Positions 14,169 to 22,795 of a DNA stretch of 45,488 bases are shown one piece after another. The position numbers were made by a program, and so were the translations under genes. How positions within the stretch are numbered: the first letter of the stretch is position 1; the number at the start of each line of letters is the position of its first letter. The notes under the pieces were generated by a model that worked only from the letters and a program-made list of their open reading frames with translations, searched no databases and was not told the DNA's origin. This DNA is from an archaeon (GTDB lineage Archaea; B1Sed10-29; JAJSAI01), in assembly GCA_024274695.1 (NCBI GenBank), contig JAJSAI010000025.1, positions 1 through 45,488 of the forward strand, in the 5' to 3' direction.

Positions 14169-16889
14169 ATGAACCCAGTGAAGCAGAAACTGAAGCGGAT
14201 GGCTGACCAGAATCCTGAAAAGTTTTATCCAGTCAGCGTGCTCAAGGAACTTGGGTACGAGAGGCACCAGTGCAAGAATTGCGGCACTTTCTTCTGGTCC
14301 CAGGAGCCCTCGGACGTGTGCGGAGAGCCAGAATGCTCCGGCGGGTACAAGTTCGTAGGAAACCCGGTCGGGAAGAGGATGACGTTCATCCAGGGTTGGT
14401 CGTGGTTCCGAGACCACATGGCCAAAAGGGGCTACACGCCCATCAAGAGGTATCCTCTGGCAGCAAGGTGGAGGGATGACACCGACTTCGTGCAGGCAAG
14501 CATCTATGACTTTCAGCCGCACGTGGTCACAGGAGAAGCAGACCCCCCGGCCAACCCTCTCGTGGTGCCGCAGTACTGTGCCAGGTTCAACGAGATAGAG
14601 AACATCGGGATAACCGGCAGGCACAAGACAGGGTTTGTCATGATAGGCCAGCACGCGTTCAAAAGCCCCGCAGAGTTTGAGCAGGAAAAGTATTTCAGGG
14701 ACTACCATGACTGGTTCACGGTCACCGCGGGAATACCGAAAGAAGAGCTCAGGATTCACGAGAGCCAGTGGGCAGGAGGAGGGAACGCTGGCACGAGCAT
14801 GGAATTCTTCGCCAGGGGCCTGGAACTAGGGAACCAGGTTTACATGACCTACGAAGTAAGAGAGGAGGACGAGCTTGTGCCCCTGTCCCTGAAGGTCCTG
14901 GACATGGGAATGGGGCAGGCCAGGACCCCCTGGCTCACTCAAGGAGCGTCCAACATTTTCGAGGTAAGCTATCCCGACGTGTGCCAGAAAATCTACCAGA
15001 AAACAGGAGTAAGGCCCACGAGCTTGTACGAGAGGTTCATCCCGTACGGGAGTGTTCTTGACGTTGACTCTGACGTGGAACTGGAAAAAGCGTGGCAGGA
15101 GATCGCCAGCAAGCTGGGAGAAGACGTGAAAACACTGAAAGAAGAAGTGCTGCCCGTTGCAGCAGTGTTCTCGGTAGCAGACCACGCTCAGACCCTGCTG
15201 GTGGCGCTGAACGACGGGGTGCTACCCAGCAATGCGGGAGGAGGATACAACCTCAGGGTCATCCTGAGAAGAGCCCTCGGATTCATCTACCGGTATGGGT
15301 GGAACCTGAACCTGCCTGAAGTGTGCTACTGGCATGCAGAGTACCTGAAACCCCAGTACCCCGAGTTAACGGAAAACCTTTCCGAGGTCGCGGAGATCCT
15401 GGAGCACGAGGAAAAGAAGTACAAGGCGAGCAGGGAAAAAGCACGCCGGAAGGTGGAGGCACTGCTCAGGGTAAAGGAGGAGTTCTCGTTTGAGGACCTC
15501 AGGAGACTGTACGAGTCAGACGGCATAACTCCTGAAATGGTAAGAGAGGCTGCGGAAAGACAGGGCAAGAGGGTGAATATTCCTGACGATTTTTACCTCA
15601 GGCTGGAGGAGGTCAGAGAAAAAGAAAAGAGAGAGGAAGCCAGACAAAAAGAGTACTATCCTGTGGAAGGACTTCCGCCGACCGAGAAACTGTTCTACGA
15701 GCCAGTCAAAGAGTTTGACGCGAGAGTGCTCAAAACATTCGAGCAGGAGGGCAGGCACTTTGTGGTCCTGGACAGGACCGCGTTCTACGCGGTGGGAGGA
15801 GGACAGGACTGTGACCACGGGACCCTGAACGGGATCCGCGTCCTCCACGTGCTAAAACAGGGAGAAGTAATAATACACGAAACAGAAAAACCAATAACCA
15901 GCGAGACCGTGCACGGTGTCATAGACTGGGAAAGGAGAATGCAGCTCACTAAAAATCATACGGCCACCCACATAATAAACGGGGCGGCCAGACAACTGCT
16001 CGGAAACCATGTGTGGCAAGCTGGGGCAGAGAAAACGGTTGAAAAAGCAAGGCTGGACATAACACACTATGAGCAGCTCTCAGAAGAACAGGTAAAAAGA
16101 ATACAGGAGATAGCCAACCAGATCGTGAGAGAAGGAAGGCCTGTGATCAAAACATGGATGCCCAGAACACAGGCAGAACAGAAGTACGGGTTCAGGCTTT
16201 ACCAGGGAGGAGCAGTACCTGGGAAGATGATAAGAGTAGTGGAGATAAAAGACTTTGACGTTGAAGCGTGCGCTGGAACTCACCTGGATAACACGCGGGA
16301 AGCAGAGGAGATACTGATCCTGCGGACCAATAAAATCCAGGACGGGATAGTCCGGATAGAGTTCGTGGCAGGCCGCGCGGCCGTTGAAAGAGAAAAACGG
16401 AGGATGAAGGAAGAAGAGGAGAGGAGGAAGGACTCTCTTCTCAGGAGAGCAGTAAAGCTCACGAACGAGATACTCAAACTCGGCGGGAGACTGCCCGAAG
16501 AAAACCTGCGCGAGCTGGAACCAGAACAGATAGCAAGAAAGGTAAGAGAACTGGAGAAACAGCTTGAGAGACTCAAGGAAAGGAAGACCGTGAAAGAAGA
16601 GTACGAGTCCCCACTGGTACGTGTGGACGAGCCTGACATGAAGATCCTTGAAAAGATCGGCAGAAAACTCCTGGAAAAGTTCGGGTACGGGGTAGTGATA
16701 GGCCCGGGAATGGTCTTCGGTACCAAGAGGCCAGACTCACCTGCCGAAGTAGAAGAAGCCGTCAAAAAAGCCGCGGAAGTGATGGGAGGAAAAGCAGGAG
16801 GAAAGCACAACGAGTGGAAAGGAGGAGGGCCAGCAAAGCACAAGACCAAAGAAGCCTTTGAAGCAGCCAAGCAGGTGCTGGAATGCTAA
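14169..16889 (+). CDS. alaS: alanyl-tRNA synthetase
   Basis: Class II synthetase that charges tRNA-Ala and edits mischarged Ser/Gly. The archaeal form has a Cys-rich N-terminal zinc insertion (CKNCGTFFWSQEPSDVCGEPEC), the catalytic core (AGTSMEFFARGLELGNQVY, TSLYERFIPYGSVLDVDSDV), and an editing domain with the HTATH and CAGTH zinc/active-site motifs. A coiled-coil and a C-terminal C-Ala domain (GGGPAKHKTKEAFEAAKQ) follow. At 906 residues it is full length. GGTGACC upstream of the ATG is the Shine-Dalgarno site. The stop overlaps the DUF72 gene by 7 bases. Confidence 0.97.
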   Translation: MNPVKQKLKRMADQNPEKFYPVSVLKELGYERHQCKNCGTFFWSQEPSDVCGEPECSGGYKFVGNPVGKRMTFIQGWSWFRDHMAKRGYTPIKRYPLAARWRDDTDFVQASIYDFQPHVVTGEADPPANPLVVPQYCARFNEIENIGITGRHKTGFVMIGQHAFKSPAEFEQEKYFRDYHDWFTVTAGIPKEELRIHESQWAGGGNAGTSMEFFARGLELGNQVYMTYEVREEDELVPLSLKVLDMGMGQARTPWLTQGASNIFEVSYPDVCQKIYQKTGVRPTSLYERFIPYGSVLDVDSDVELEKAWQEIASKLGEDVKTLKEEVLPVAAVFSVADHAQTLLVALNDGVLPSNAGGGYNLRVILRRALGFIYRYGWNLNLPEVCYWHAEYLKPQYPELTENLSEVAEILEHEEKKYKASREKARRKVEALLRVKEEFSFEDLRRLYESDGITPEMVREAAERQGKRVNIPDDFYLRLEEVREKEKREEARQKEYYPVEGLPPTEKLFYEPVKEFDARVLKTFEQEGRHFVVLDRTAFYAVGGGQDCDHGTLNGIRVLHVLKQGEVIIHETEKPITSETVHGVIDWERRMQLTKNHTATHIINGAARQLLGNHVWQAGAEKTVEKARLDITHYEQLSEEQVKRIQEIANQIVREGRPVIKTWMPRTQAEQKYGFRLYQGGAVPGKMIRVVEIKDFDVEACAGTHLDNTREAEEILILRTNKIQDGIVRIEFVAGRAAVEREKRRMKEEEERRKDSLLRRAVKLTNEILKLGGRLPEENLRELEPEQIARKVRELEKQLERLKERKTVKEEYESPLVRVDEPDMKILEKIGRKLLEKFGYGVVIGPGMVFGTKRPDSPAEVEEAVKKAAEVMGGKAGGKHNEWKGGGPAKHKTKEAFEAAKQVLEC

Positions 16890-17593
16890 AGGTGGGAACG
16901 TGCGGCTGGTCAAGCTTTCCCGCCAAACAGGTCTTGGGAGACTGGAGAAAAAAGTACAAGAGCAAGCTCCAAGCGTACGCCACGGTCTTTCCGGCCGTGG
17001 AGATCAACTCCACTTTTTACAAGCTACCCCTAAAAAAGACAGCATCAAGGTGGAGAGAAGAAGCGGATGAGGCGAACCCTGAGTTTGAGTTCACAGTAAA
17101 GGCGTCCAGGATAATAACGCACGAAGATAGGTTCAGGACTGACAAGAGCATCTCCTTCTTCAACAAGACAGCTGAGATAGCCAGGCTGGTCAGGGCAAGA
17201 CTGCTCCTCCTCCAGACCCCTGCAAGCTTCAAGCCCTCCAGCGAAAACGCTGGAACACTTGAGCGATTCCTGAGAAAAATAGAGTGGGAAGGCAGAATAG
17301 TCTGGGAACCGCGTGGCGCGTGGCTCTCAGAAGGCCTTTCGGAAGTAAAGAGGATATGCGCGGAACATGATCTGATACACTGCGTGGACCCGTTCAGGGC
17401 ACGCTCAGTCACGTCAGGAGAAGTGTACTACAGGCTCCATGGCCTGGGAAAAAAGAACATGTATTACTACAAGTTTTCTGATGATGAACTGAAGAACTTG
17501 GCGAAAAAGACCGAAGAGAGAGCCGGGCATGTTTTCTTCAACAACGTGTGGATGGGAGAAGATGCCCTGCGGTTCCTGAAACTGGTAAAGTAA
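16883..17593 (+). CDS. DUF72 (YecE-like) protein
   Basis: A DUF72 protein of 236 residues with a TIM-barrel-like fold. Signatures are VGTCGWSSFPAKQ at the N-terminus, FPAVEINSTFYKLP, FEFTVKASRIITH, LLLLQTPASFKPS and YYRLHGLGKKNMYYYKFSDD near the end. The biochemical role of the family is unknown. It overlaps alaS by 7 bases, so translation is coupled. Confidence 0.92.
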   Translation: MLKVGTCGWSSFPAKQVLGDWRKKYKSKLQAYATVFPAVEINSTFYKLPLKKTASRWREEADEANPEFEFTVKASRIITHEDRFRTDKSISFFNKTAEIARLVRARLLLLQTPASFKPSSENAGTLERFLRKIEWEGRIVWEPRGAWLSEGLSEVKRICAEHDLIHCVDPFRARSVTSGEVYYRLHGLGKKNMYYYKFSDDELKNLAKKTEERAGHVFFNNVWMGEDALRFLKLVK

Positions 17594-17630
17594 AAAGGTT
17601 TATAACTCGCGAAAACAATACAGACTATTA

Positions 17631-18662
17631 ATGGGTCTTCTCAGCATACTTCGCAGGAAAGCGCGAAAGGCTCTTCCAGGATACCAGGGGTCAAGGATAT
17701 GGAGCGTTCACAAAAAGGTTGAACGCAGCAGGCCAGTGCAGAAAGCAACCAGGTTCTTCAGAGAAGGGCAGAAAAGAAAGCTCGCCGACCAGAACAGCCT
17801 GTACGCTAAGTGGGTGAAGTATTCTGAAGAGAGGATAAAACAGATTGAACAAGGAAAAATTCCTAAAGACGTGTACGCGAAAGCGTTCGCGGTAGGAGCG
17901 CTGGAGTTCTTGAAAGAGGCTGAAATAGGCGGTGAGGCTCAAAAGTATGTTGACGGAGCAATACTCGCGCTCCAAGCATACCTCGCGTTCTCAGCAGCAA
18001 AAGACTATGTGAAAGCGGAAAAGGCCAGAAAAAGGATAGAAGAGAACCTCGCGGCGCTCAGGAGGAAACAGGAGGAGGATCTCTCAAGACTAAGGAGAAG
18101 ACTTGAAATAGCAGAGGGAGTGCAAGCAGGAGAAAGACCATTTTACACTATTGAACGCCTCCCCCAAGGAGGATACATGATAGTCCACGAGAAAGACGCT
18201 CTGATGAAGTACGCTGCCACCCTTGACACGTACGGAGCAATACTCCTCAGCGAGCTTGAGACCAAGAAGAGACCAGTGAAACTCAAGAAAAAGGTCAAGG
18301 TAAAGAAGGTTAAGAAGGTCAAAAAGCCTACGGCGGGATACGAGCAGTTGTTCTACACGGTGCTAGAAAAATCACCTCATTATGCTGAAGAGATGATGGG
18401 AGTCATGAAGCACATTGTCTCACACCCCGAAAAGTATCCCAGGATAGTCGTACAGTCCGCTGAAAAGGTGCTGTCCCTTGGCGAGGCCGTTGGGCTGAAA
18501 CCAGCCAGAGAAATAAGCCCCTCGGAACACTTCCGGAGAATGCTCCAGTTTGAGGATCTCTTCAGGCCTACAGGACAACTACAGGAAAGGGTGGACGACA
18601 CAACAAGCCTGACAATAATAAGAACCCTGGCGGAATTGGGCAGGAAAAGGAAGAGGAACTGA
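17631..18662 (+). CDS. unknown basic helical protein with Lys-rich linker
   Basis: I do not recognise this 343-residue protein. The N-terminus is strongly basic (MGLLSILRRKARKALPGYQG). Long charged helices follow (AKAEKARKRIEENLAALRRK-type heptads, residues ~120-165), then a low-complexity KKxxK/V linker near residues 215-232, and a globular C-terminal ~100 residues (EQLFYTVLEKSPHYAEEMMG). No membrane segment is seen. TATA-like GTTTATAAC at 17598-17606 is 25-33 bases before the ATG, suggesting a leaderless single-gene transcript. Confidence 0.72.
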   Translation: MGLLSILRRKARKALPGYQGSRIWSVHKKVERSRPVQKATRFFREGQKRKLADQNSLYAKWVKYSEERIKQIEQGKIPKDVYAKAFAVGALEFLKEAEIGGEAQKYVDGAILALQAYLAFSAAKDYVKAEKARKRIEENLAALRRKQEEDLSRLRRRLEIAEGVQAGERPFYTIERLPQGGYMIVHEKDALMKYAATLDTYGAILLSELETKKRPVKLKKKVKVKKVKKVKKPTAGYEQLFYTVLEKSPHYAEEMMGVMKHIVSHPEKYPRIVVQSAEKVLSLGEAVGLKPAREISPSEHFRRMLQFEDLFRPTGQLQERVDDTTSLTIIRTLAELGRKRKRN

Positions 18663-18717
18663 ACACGATCCTCCTAAGGAGCAATGTTTAAAATAGTCCC
18701 GTTCTTTTTCTTTCTTC

Positions 18718-20070
18718 ATGAATGGAAGATATGCTTTGGCTGTGCTAGCGTTGTCACTCCTCGTCACACAGGTGTATGGAATACTCAACGTCAACGACGC
18801 CTTGGAGATTGCTGTGGAGTACAAGACCTCAGAGGTTGAGGATCTTGGCATAGTGCCGCAGCAGGAGGTCTATCACAAGTCAACCCCATACTGGGTCATA
18901 GAGATCAAGAGAGGCAACGAGATATACGCTATGATCCCAATAAACGCTGAAACGGGAGAAGTAGAATACAAGGAAGACGTGGCAAAAGAAGTTATGAAAG
19001 TGCACCTCACTGCAAACTTCCTGAAGTCCAACAAGGGTATTCTTGATTTCGTGGAATCAAAAAAAGAGGCCGCAGAGGGGATAGAATCAGAAGTCAAGGA
19101 CAAGAAATCATTCCTTGACGAGATCAAGATCAACCTTCCTGAAAACGTGTCCCTCACTTCCCTCTCCGCGTACCGTAACGCGCTCGTCACAGCAGAATCT
19201 GCAGCCTCAAAAGTGCAGTCCGCGGCAATAGAAGTCAAACAGGCGATAAACCCTGCTAACATAAAGAGGGTGGACGACATAACCGCAGCACGGGCCAGGA
19301 TATCCTCCTTTGTTCTGGCGCAGTCCAAGTTAAACTCTGACCTGGAAAAGCTCTTGAAAAAAGCAGAGGACCTGAGGCTGGAGGCAGGAAGCAAAAGAAA
19401 CGAGATCGGAGAGGACACATATGCCGCGATATACACTGCCACACGGTTCAGCTCGTTTGACAACTCAAGACTCATCTCCTGGAAGAATGATCTGACAGAA
19501 TGGAGTGCTGAAGTGGACGGATTCTTCTCAGGAATAGAGGATAAAATGGATGACTTTTACGCAGAACTCATCAGGAGGACGCCTTCAAGCAATACTGGAA
19601 AGAGCATACTCGAGCACTATCTTAACTACACCGAAACGTACAATGCGCTTCTGGCGAACTACTCCCAGATGAGCGCCGAAAAACAGGAGAAGATGAACAC
19701 CCTTTCAGCGCTACTCAACGCACTCTATTCTGATTACCTAAAAGGTGATCAAGAGGCTGCAGAACAGAAGTATCCTGAGATAGAGAAATTCCTTTCAGAA
19801 ATTCAGAAACCTGAAGAGACCGCTCAAGAATGCCTGTCTGGACAGACGAGAACCTGCGGGGACAACGGAGTGCAGGAGTGCTCTGGAGGGAAGTGGGGCC
19901 CGTGTATAGAAACACCCCCTCAGGGACTGTCAGTAAACCCTGTGCTGCTGGCAAGCATTATATTATTAATCCTGGCAGTAGTAGTATACAAGTTCAAGGA
20001 TAGAATATTCGGAGGAGAAAAAGGTGAGGAAGAAACTGTTCCTCCTTATTATGATCTTTACGGCAAGTAG
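18718..20070 (+). CDS. secreted membrane-anchored coiled-coil protein with Cys-rich module
   Basis: The 450-residue product has a signal peptide (ALAVLALSLLVTQVYG), a PepSY-like segment (LEIAVEYK...YWVIEIKRGNEIYAMIPINA, with AETGEV), and ~250 residues of helical coiled coil. A small module with four cysteines spaced C-x8-C-x7-C-x7-C (beginning CLSGQTRTCG) comes next, then one membrane helix (PVLLASIILLILAVVVYKF) and a short cytoplasmic tail. The Cys module resembles short G-x-CG...GxxxCSGGxWGxC repeats of surface proteins. A TATA-like box at 18686-18694 fits leaderless expression. It overlaps the next gene by 47 bases, so the two envelope proteins are probably co-made. Confidence 0.78.
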   Translation: MNGRYALAVLALSLLVTQVYGILNVNDALEIAVEYKTSEVEDLGIVPQQEVYHKSTPYWVIEIKRGNEIYAMIPINAETGEVEYKEDVAKEVMKVHLTANFLKSNKGILDFVESKKEAAEGIESEVKDKKSFLDEIKINLPENVSLTSLSAYRNALVTAESAASKVQSAAIEVKQAINPANIKRVDDITAARARISSFVLAQSKLNSDLEKLLKKAEDLRLEAGSKRNEIGEDTYAAIYTATRFSSFDNSRLISWKNDLTEWSAEVDGFFSGIEDKMDDFYAELIRRTPSSNTGKSILEHYLNYTETYNALLANYSQMSAEKQEKMNTLSALLNALYSDYLKGDQEAAEQKYPEIEKFLSEIQKPEETAQECLSGQTRTCGDNGVQECSGGKWGPCIETPPQGLSVNPVLLASIILLILAVVVYKFKDRIFGGEKGEEETVPPYYDLYGK

Positions 20071-20794
20071 CCTGGCAGCGGTAAACGCTCAAATAGACCT
20101 TGGCAAGGGAATCGCATACACGGGAGAAGACGTCAAGATCTCCGTGATCCTAACAAATCCCAGCCATCTTGCAGAGAGGGACATCACTGTTACCCTTCTT
20201 CTACCACAGGAACTGGGAGGAAACAGGCAGAGGAACATATCTGTTTTAGAGTACCAGACCCGGCGTACTGAAACATCTACTATTAAAATACCGTCAGACG
20301 CTGAACCGGGGAACTACCCTGTCAATGTAGAGGTGGCATATTCTGGGATATCCTACACCCTAAGAGAGCCTAAGATGCTGCAGGTGCTCAAGTTCCCTCT
20401 GGAGCTTGAGGTGTCCCTGGACCCTGACACCGTACAGAGCAGGAAAGAATCCTCTCTTCACATCACCCTCAGGAACACAGGATCCATTGACCTGGAGAAC
20501 GTGAGCGTGCAGGTTGACGCCGGAGATGTAGTGAGCGTGGAACACTCAAAAATACCTATAGGCCTGCTGTTAAAGGGCCAGGAGAATTCCTTAGTCATAC
20601 CAGTTAAGGCACCGAACACTCCAGGGAGTTATGTGCTGACAGTGGTAGTAAGGTTTGACGATGTCACAGGAAGCCACATGGAGTACAAGTCGGTAACGCT
20701 CAACGTCAGCAGAGGGTTCAGTTTGACATCCCTTATTCTGGCGGCAGCGGTCGCGGCGCTGATCATCTTCTTGTACAAAAAGTTCAAGGGATGA
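20024..20794 (+). CDS. secreted CARDB/NEW3-like protein with C-terminal membrane helix
   Basis: A 256-residue envelope protein. It has an N-terminal signal peptide (KKLFLLIMIFTASSLAAVNA), then two Ig-like beta-sandwich units of the archaeal CARDB/NPCBM-associated type (AYTGEDVKISVILTNPSHLA and SSLHITLRNTGSIDLENVSV), and a final membrane helix (LTSLILAAAVAALIIFLY) with a KKFKG stop. The GTG start at 20024 is preceded by GGAGGA. It overlaps the preceding coiled-coil protein gene, and the pair may form a complex in the membrane, which is inference. Confidence 0.8.
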   Translation: MRKKLFLLIMIFTASSLAAVNAQIDLGKGIAYTGEDVKISVILTNPSHLAERDITVTLLLPQELGGNRQRNISVLEYQTRRTETSTIKIPSDAEPGNYPVNVEVAYSGISYTLREPKMLQVLKFPLELEVSLDPDTVQSRKESSLHITLRNTGSIDLENVSVQVDAGDVVSVEHSKIPIGLLLKGQENSLVIPVKAPNTPGSYVLTVVVRFDDVTGSHMEYKSVTLNVSRGFSLTSLILAAAVAALIIFLYKKFKG

Positions 20795-20801
20795 TCGCCC
20801 T

Positions 20802-21635
20802 ATGCCCACCAACGTAGGGTACGAGTATGCCCTTGCGGAAAAGAAGTATCTTGAAGCAAAAACAGTGGAAGAGAAACTGAAAGCTCTTGACGAGATGCTG
20901 GCAGCAGTCCCTAAGCACAAGGGAACAGAAGTTCTTAGGATGCAGTTACTCCAGAGGAGGGCCAAACTCAAGAAGGAGCTGGAGAGACAGAAAAGGGCTG
21001 GAAAAAGGGGAAAGCAGACCGGAGTGAAAAAGCAGGGATTTCAGATAGTCATAATCGGGCCTCCGAACTCAGGGAAATCAACCCTGCTGTCAAAGCTCAC
21101 TCCGGCCAGGCCTAAAATAGCAGATTATCCCTTCACAACACAAAAACCAGAAGTTGGGATGATGGATCTGGAAGGCGCGAAGATACAGATAGTAGAAGTT
21201 CCAGCCCTACTTCCAGGAGCCTCAGAAAACCAGGCAGAGCTTCTTTCCATAGTCATGAACGCTGACGCGATAATAATGATAGTTGAAAAGGAAGAGGACA
21301 AGGAATACCTGCTTAAGGAACTAGAAGAATTTGGGATAAGCAAGCCCATGCTGGTCATCAAGAAGGGAGAGGATCTGGACAAGGAAAGGATCCTGGAAGC
21401 CTTCGGGCTGATAAGAGTGTACACTAAAGAGCCATCAGAAGAACCTAAACTTACGGAGCCCCTTATCCTGAAGAAAGGAGCCACAGTGCTTGATGCTGCC
21501 AAAAAGATCCACAAGGACTTTTACAAGAACCTCGCGTACGCGAGGGTCTGGGGATCTTCAAAGTTCCCCGGTCAAAGAGTAGAAAAGGAGTACGTCCTCC
21601 ACGACGGGGACATAGTAGAATTTCACGCCAAGTAA
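20802..21635 (+). CDS. DRG/Obg-like GTPase with TGS domain, degenerate G3 and G4
   Basis: The 277-residue protein is related to DRG translation-associated GTPases. An N-terminal helical part (1-75) is followed by G1 GPPNSGKS (86-93), the G2 region YPFTT (109-113), and a TGS domain from ~205 to the end (IRVYTKEPSEEPKLTEPLIL, VLHDGDIVEFHAK). Normal DRGs have DLPG at G3 and NKxD at G4. Here these read EVPA (132-135) and IKKGED (186-191), so base specificity and hydrolysis may be altered or lost. It starts 7 bases after the CARDB-like gene. A ribosome-linked role is inferred from the family. Confidence 0.85.
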   Translation: MPTNVGYEYALAEKKYLEAKTVEEKLKALDEMLAAVPKHKGTEVLRMQLLQRRAKLKKELERQKRAGKRGKQTGVKKQGFQIVIIGPPNSGKSTLLSKLTPARPKIADYPFTTQKPEVGMMDLEGAKIQIVEVPALLPGASENQAELLSIVMNADAIIMIVEKEEDKEYLLKELEEFGISKPMLVIKKGEDLDKERILEAFGLIRVYTKEPSEEPKLTEPLILKKGATVLDAAKKIHKDFYKNLAYARVWGSSKFPGQRVEKEYVLHDGDIVEFHAK

Positions 21636-21671
21636 AAAAGCATAAAAAATTAGAGGAGGTAGGAGGGCTCT

Positions 21672-22082
21672 TCAGCGCCTCCTTTTCTTTGTGGTTTTCT
21701 TCTTCTTAGCAGTCTTCTTTTTGGCTGTTTTCTTCTTGGCAGTCTTCTTCTTTTTCTTAGCAGCCTTCTTCTTAGTGGTCTTTTTCTTCTTCTTTGCAGT
21801 AGCCTTCTTTTTCTTCTTCTCTTCAAGTTTTCTTATTCCGATCTTCCTCACTCTCGGCTTCCATACCTTGGAACCCATCCACGCAGGGGCATTTTCCGGA
21901 GCAGGAACTCTCTCCCTAGAACCTATGTAAATGTGGATCTTCTTCGTTCCCCTCTCCCTGAGCTCAATCCTTTTTATTCCCCTGCTCGCTGCCTTCAAGG
22001 CCGCCTGCCTCGGGCTCCTTCCAGTGAACACGTGCTCCGTGTCCTTACCATTTTTGACAAGTACGAAGTACCTCTTTTCCAT
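21672..22082 (-). CDS. chromosomal protein MC1 with histone-H1-like Lys tail
   Basis: MC1 is a small monomeric archaeal chromatin protein that bends DNA. Residues 1-~88 match MC1: RYFVLVKNGKDTEHVFTGRS, PRQAALKAASRG, RIELRERGTKKIHIYIGSRE and APAWMGSKVWKPRVRKIGI. Usual MC1 stops near residue 93; this one continues with ~48 residues made almost only of K, A, T and R in KKKTAKK-like units, resembling the tail of histone H1. GGAGGT lies just before the ATG, and TTTATAAA at 22133-22140 gives a leader of ~25 bases. It converges on the DRG-like gene. Confidence 0.92.
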   Translation of the reverse strand: MEKRYFVLVKNGKDTEHVFTGRSPRQAALKAASRGIKRIELRERGTKKIHIYIGSRERVPAPENAPAWMGSKVWKPRVRKIGIRKLEEKKKKKATAKKKKKTTKKKAAKKKKKTAKKKTAKKKTAKKKKTTKKRRR

Positions 22083-22239
22083 TCACACTACCTCCGCAAG
22101 TTTTTTCGCTATGTGAAGAAAACCCCTTTCCCTTTATAAACCTTTCGCTCAAAACCATTAGCCCGGAAAGAGGGGTTGCTTTGCTTGTGCAGTTTTATGG
22201 AGCGCAAAATATAATAACCTTAAAATTATTGAAAAACAC

Positions 22240-22758
22240 ATGAAGCCATGGATGATGCTCGTTTTTCTGGCGGCCGTGGTCCTCGTAGGATGCGTTTCCG
22301 GCACCGAAAACAGGATAGTAGTAACCAGCCCGGCGTTTAAAGACCATGCCATAATACCCGAAAAGTATTCCTGTGCCGGGCAGGACAAAAGCCCTCCCCT
22401 GGAGATAGCGGTAGTTCCTGAAGGAACAAAAAGTTTGGCCATCATAGTCACAGACCCCGACGCACCAGCAGGAGAATTCGTCCACTGGACCGCATGGAAC
22501 ATACCCGTGACCAGCAGGATACCAGAGGGAAGCCTGCCGCAAGGCGCGGTGGAAGGAACCAACGACTTTGGCAGCATAGGGTACGGTGGCCCCTGCCCGC
22601 CTCCGGGAAGCGTTCACAAGTACATGTTTAGAGTGTACGCGCTTGACACAACAATAAACCTGCCAATGGGAGCAGGGAAGACTGAACTGGAAAAGGCGAT
22701 GGAAGGGCACGTGCTAGCAGAGGGGAAACTAGTCGGGATCTACTCCCGCACGGCCTGA
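22240..22758 (+). CDS. PEBP/YbhB-family lipoprotein
   Basis: A phosphatidylethanolamine-binding-protein (Raf kinase inhibitor-like) fold: TSPAFKDHAIIPEKYSCAG, SLAIIVTDPDAPAGEFVHW, and GYGGPCPPPGSVHKYMFRVY are the family signatures. The N-terminus is a hydrophobic signal with lipobox LVGC (cysteine near residue 18), so it should be lipid-anchored on the outer face of the membrane. Its ligand is unknown. A TATA-like AAATATAATAA at 22206-22216 is ~30 bases upstream of the ATG. The gap 22083-22239 holds the divergent MC1 promoter and nothing else I can identify. Confidence 0.92.
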   Translation: MKPWMMLVFLAAVVLVGCVSGTENRIVVTSPAFKDHAIIPEKYSCAGQDKSPPLEIAVVPEGTKSLAIIVTDPDAPAGEFVHWTAWNIPVTSRIPEGSLPQGAVEGTNDFGSIGYGGPCPPPGSVHKYMFRVYALDTTINLPMGAGKTELEKAMEGHVLAEGKLVGIYSRTA

Positions 22759-22795
22759 CAAAACGTTAATAATCTCCGGGGAGAGAAAAATACTA

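Noticed and set aside
16883-16889. AlaS-DUF72 overlap as a sign of gene fusion
   Set aside because: It is an ordinary 7-base overlap in different frames with clear stop and start codons.
21672-21830. Short direct repeats in the MC1 tail as a possible CRISPR or satellite
   Set aside because: The periodicity follows from KKKTAKK-type codons in a coding frame; there are no spacers.
21691-21930. Plus-strand Phe-rich open frame
   Set aside because: It is the mirror of the Lys-rich MC1 tail (AAG/AAA read as CTT/TTT) and has no family features.
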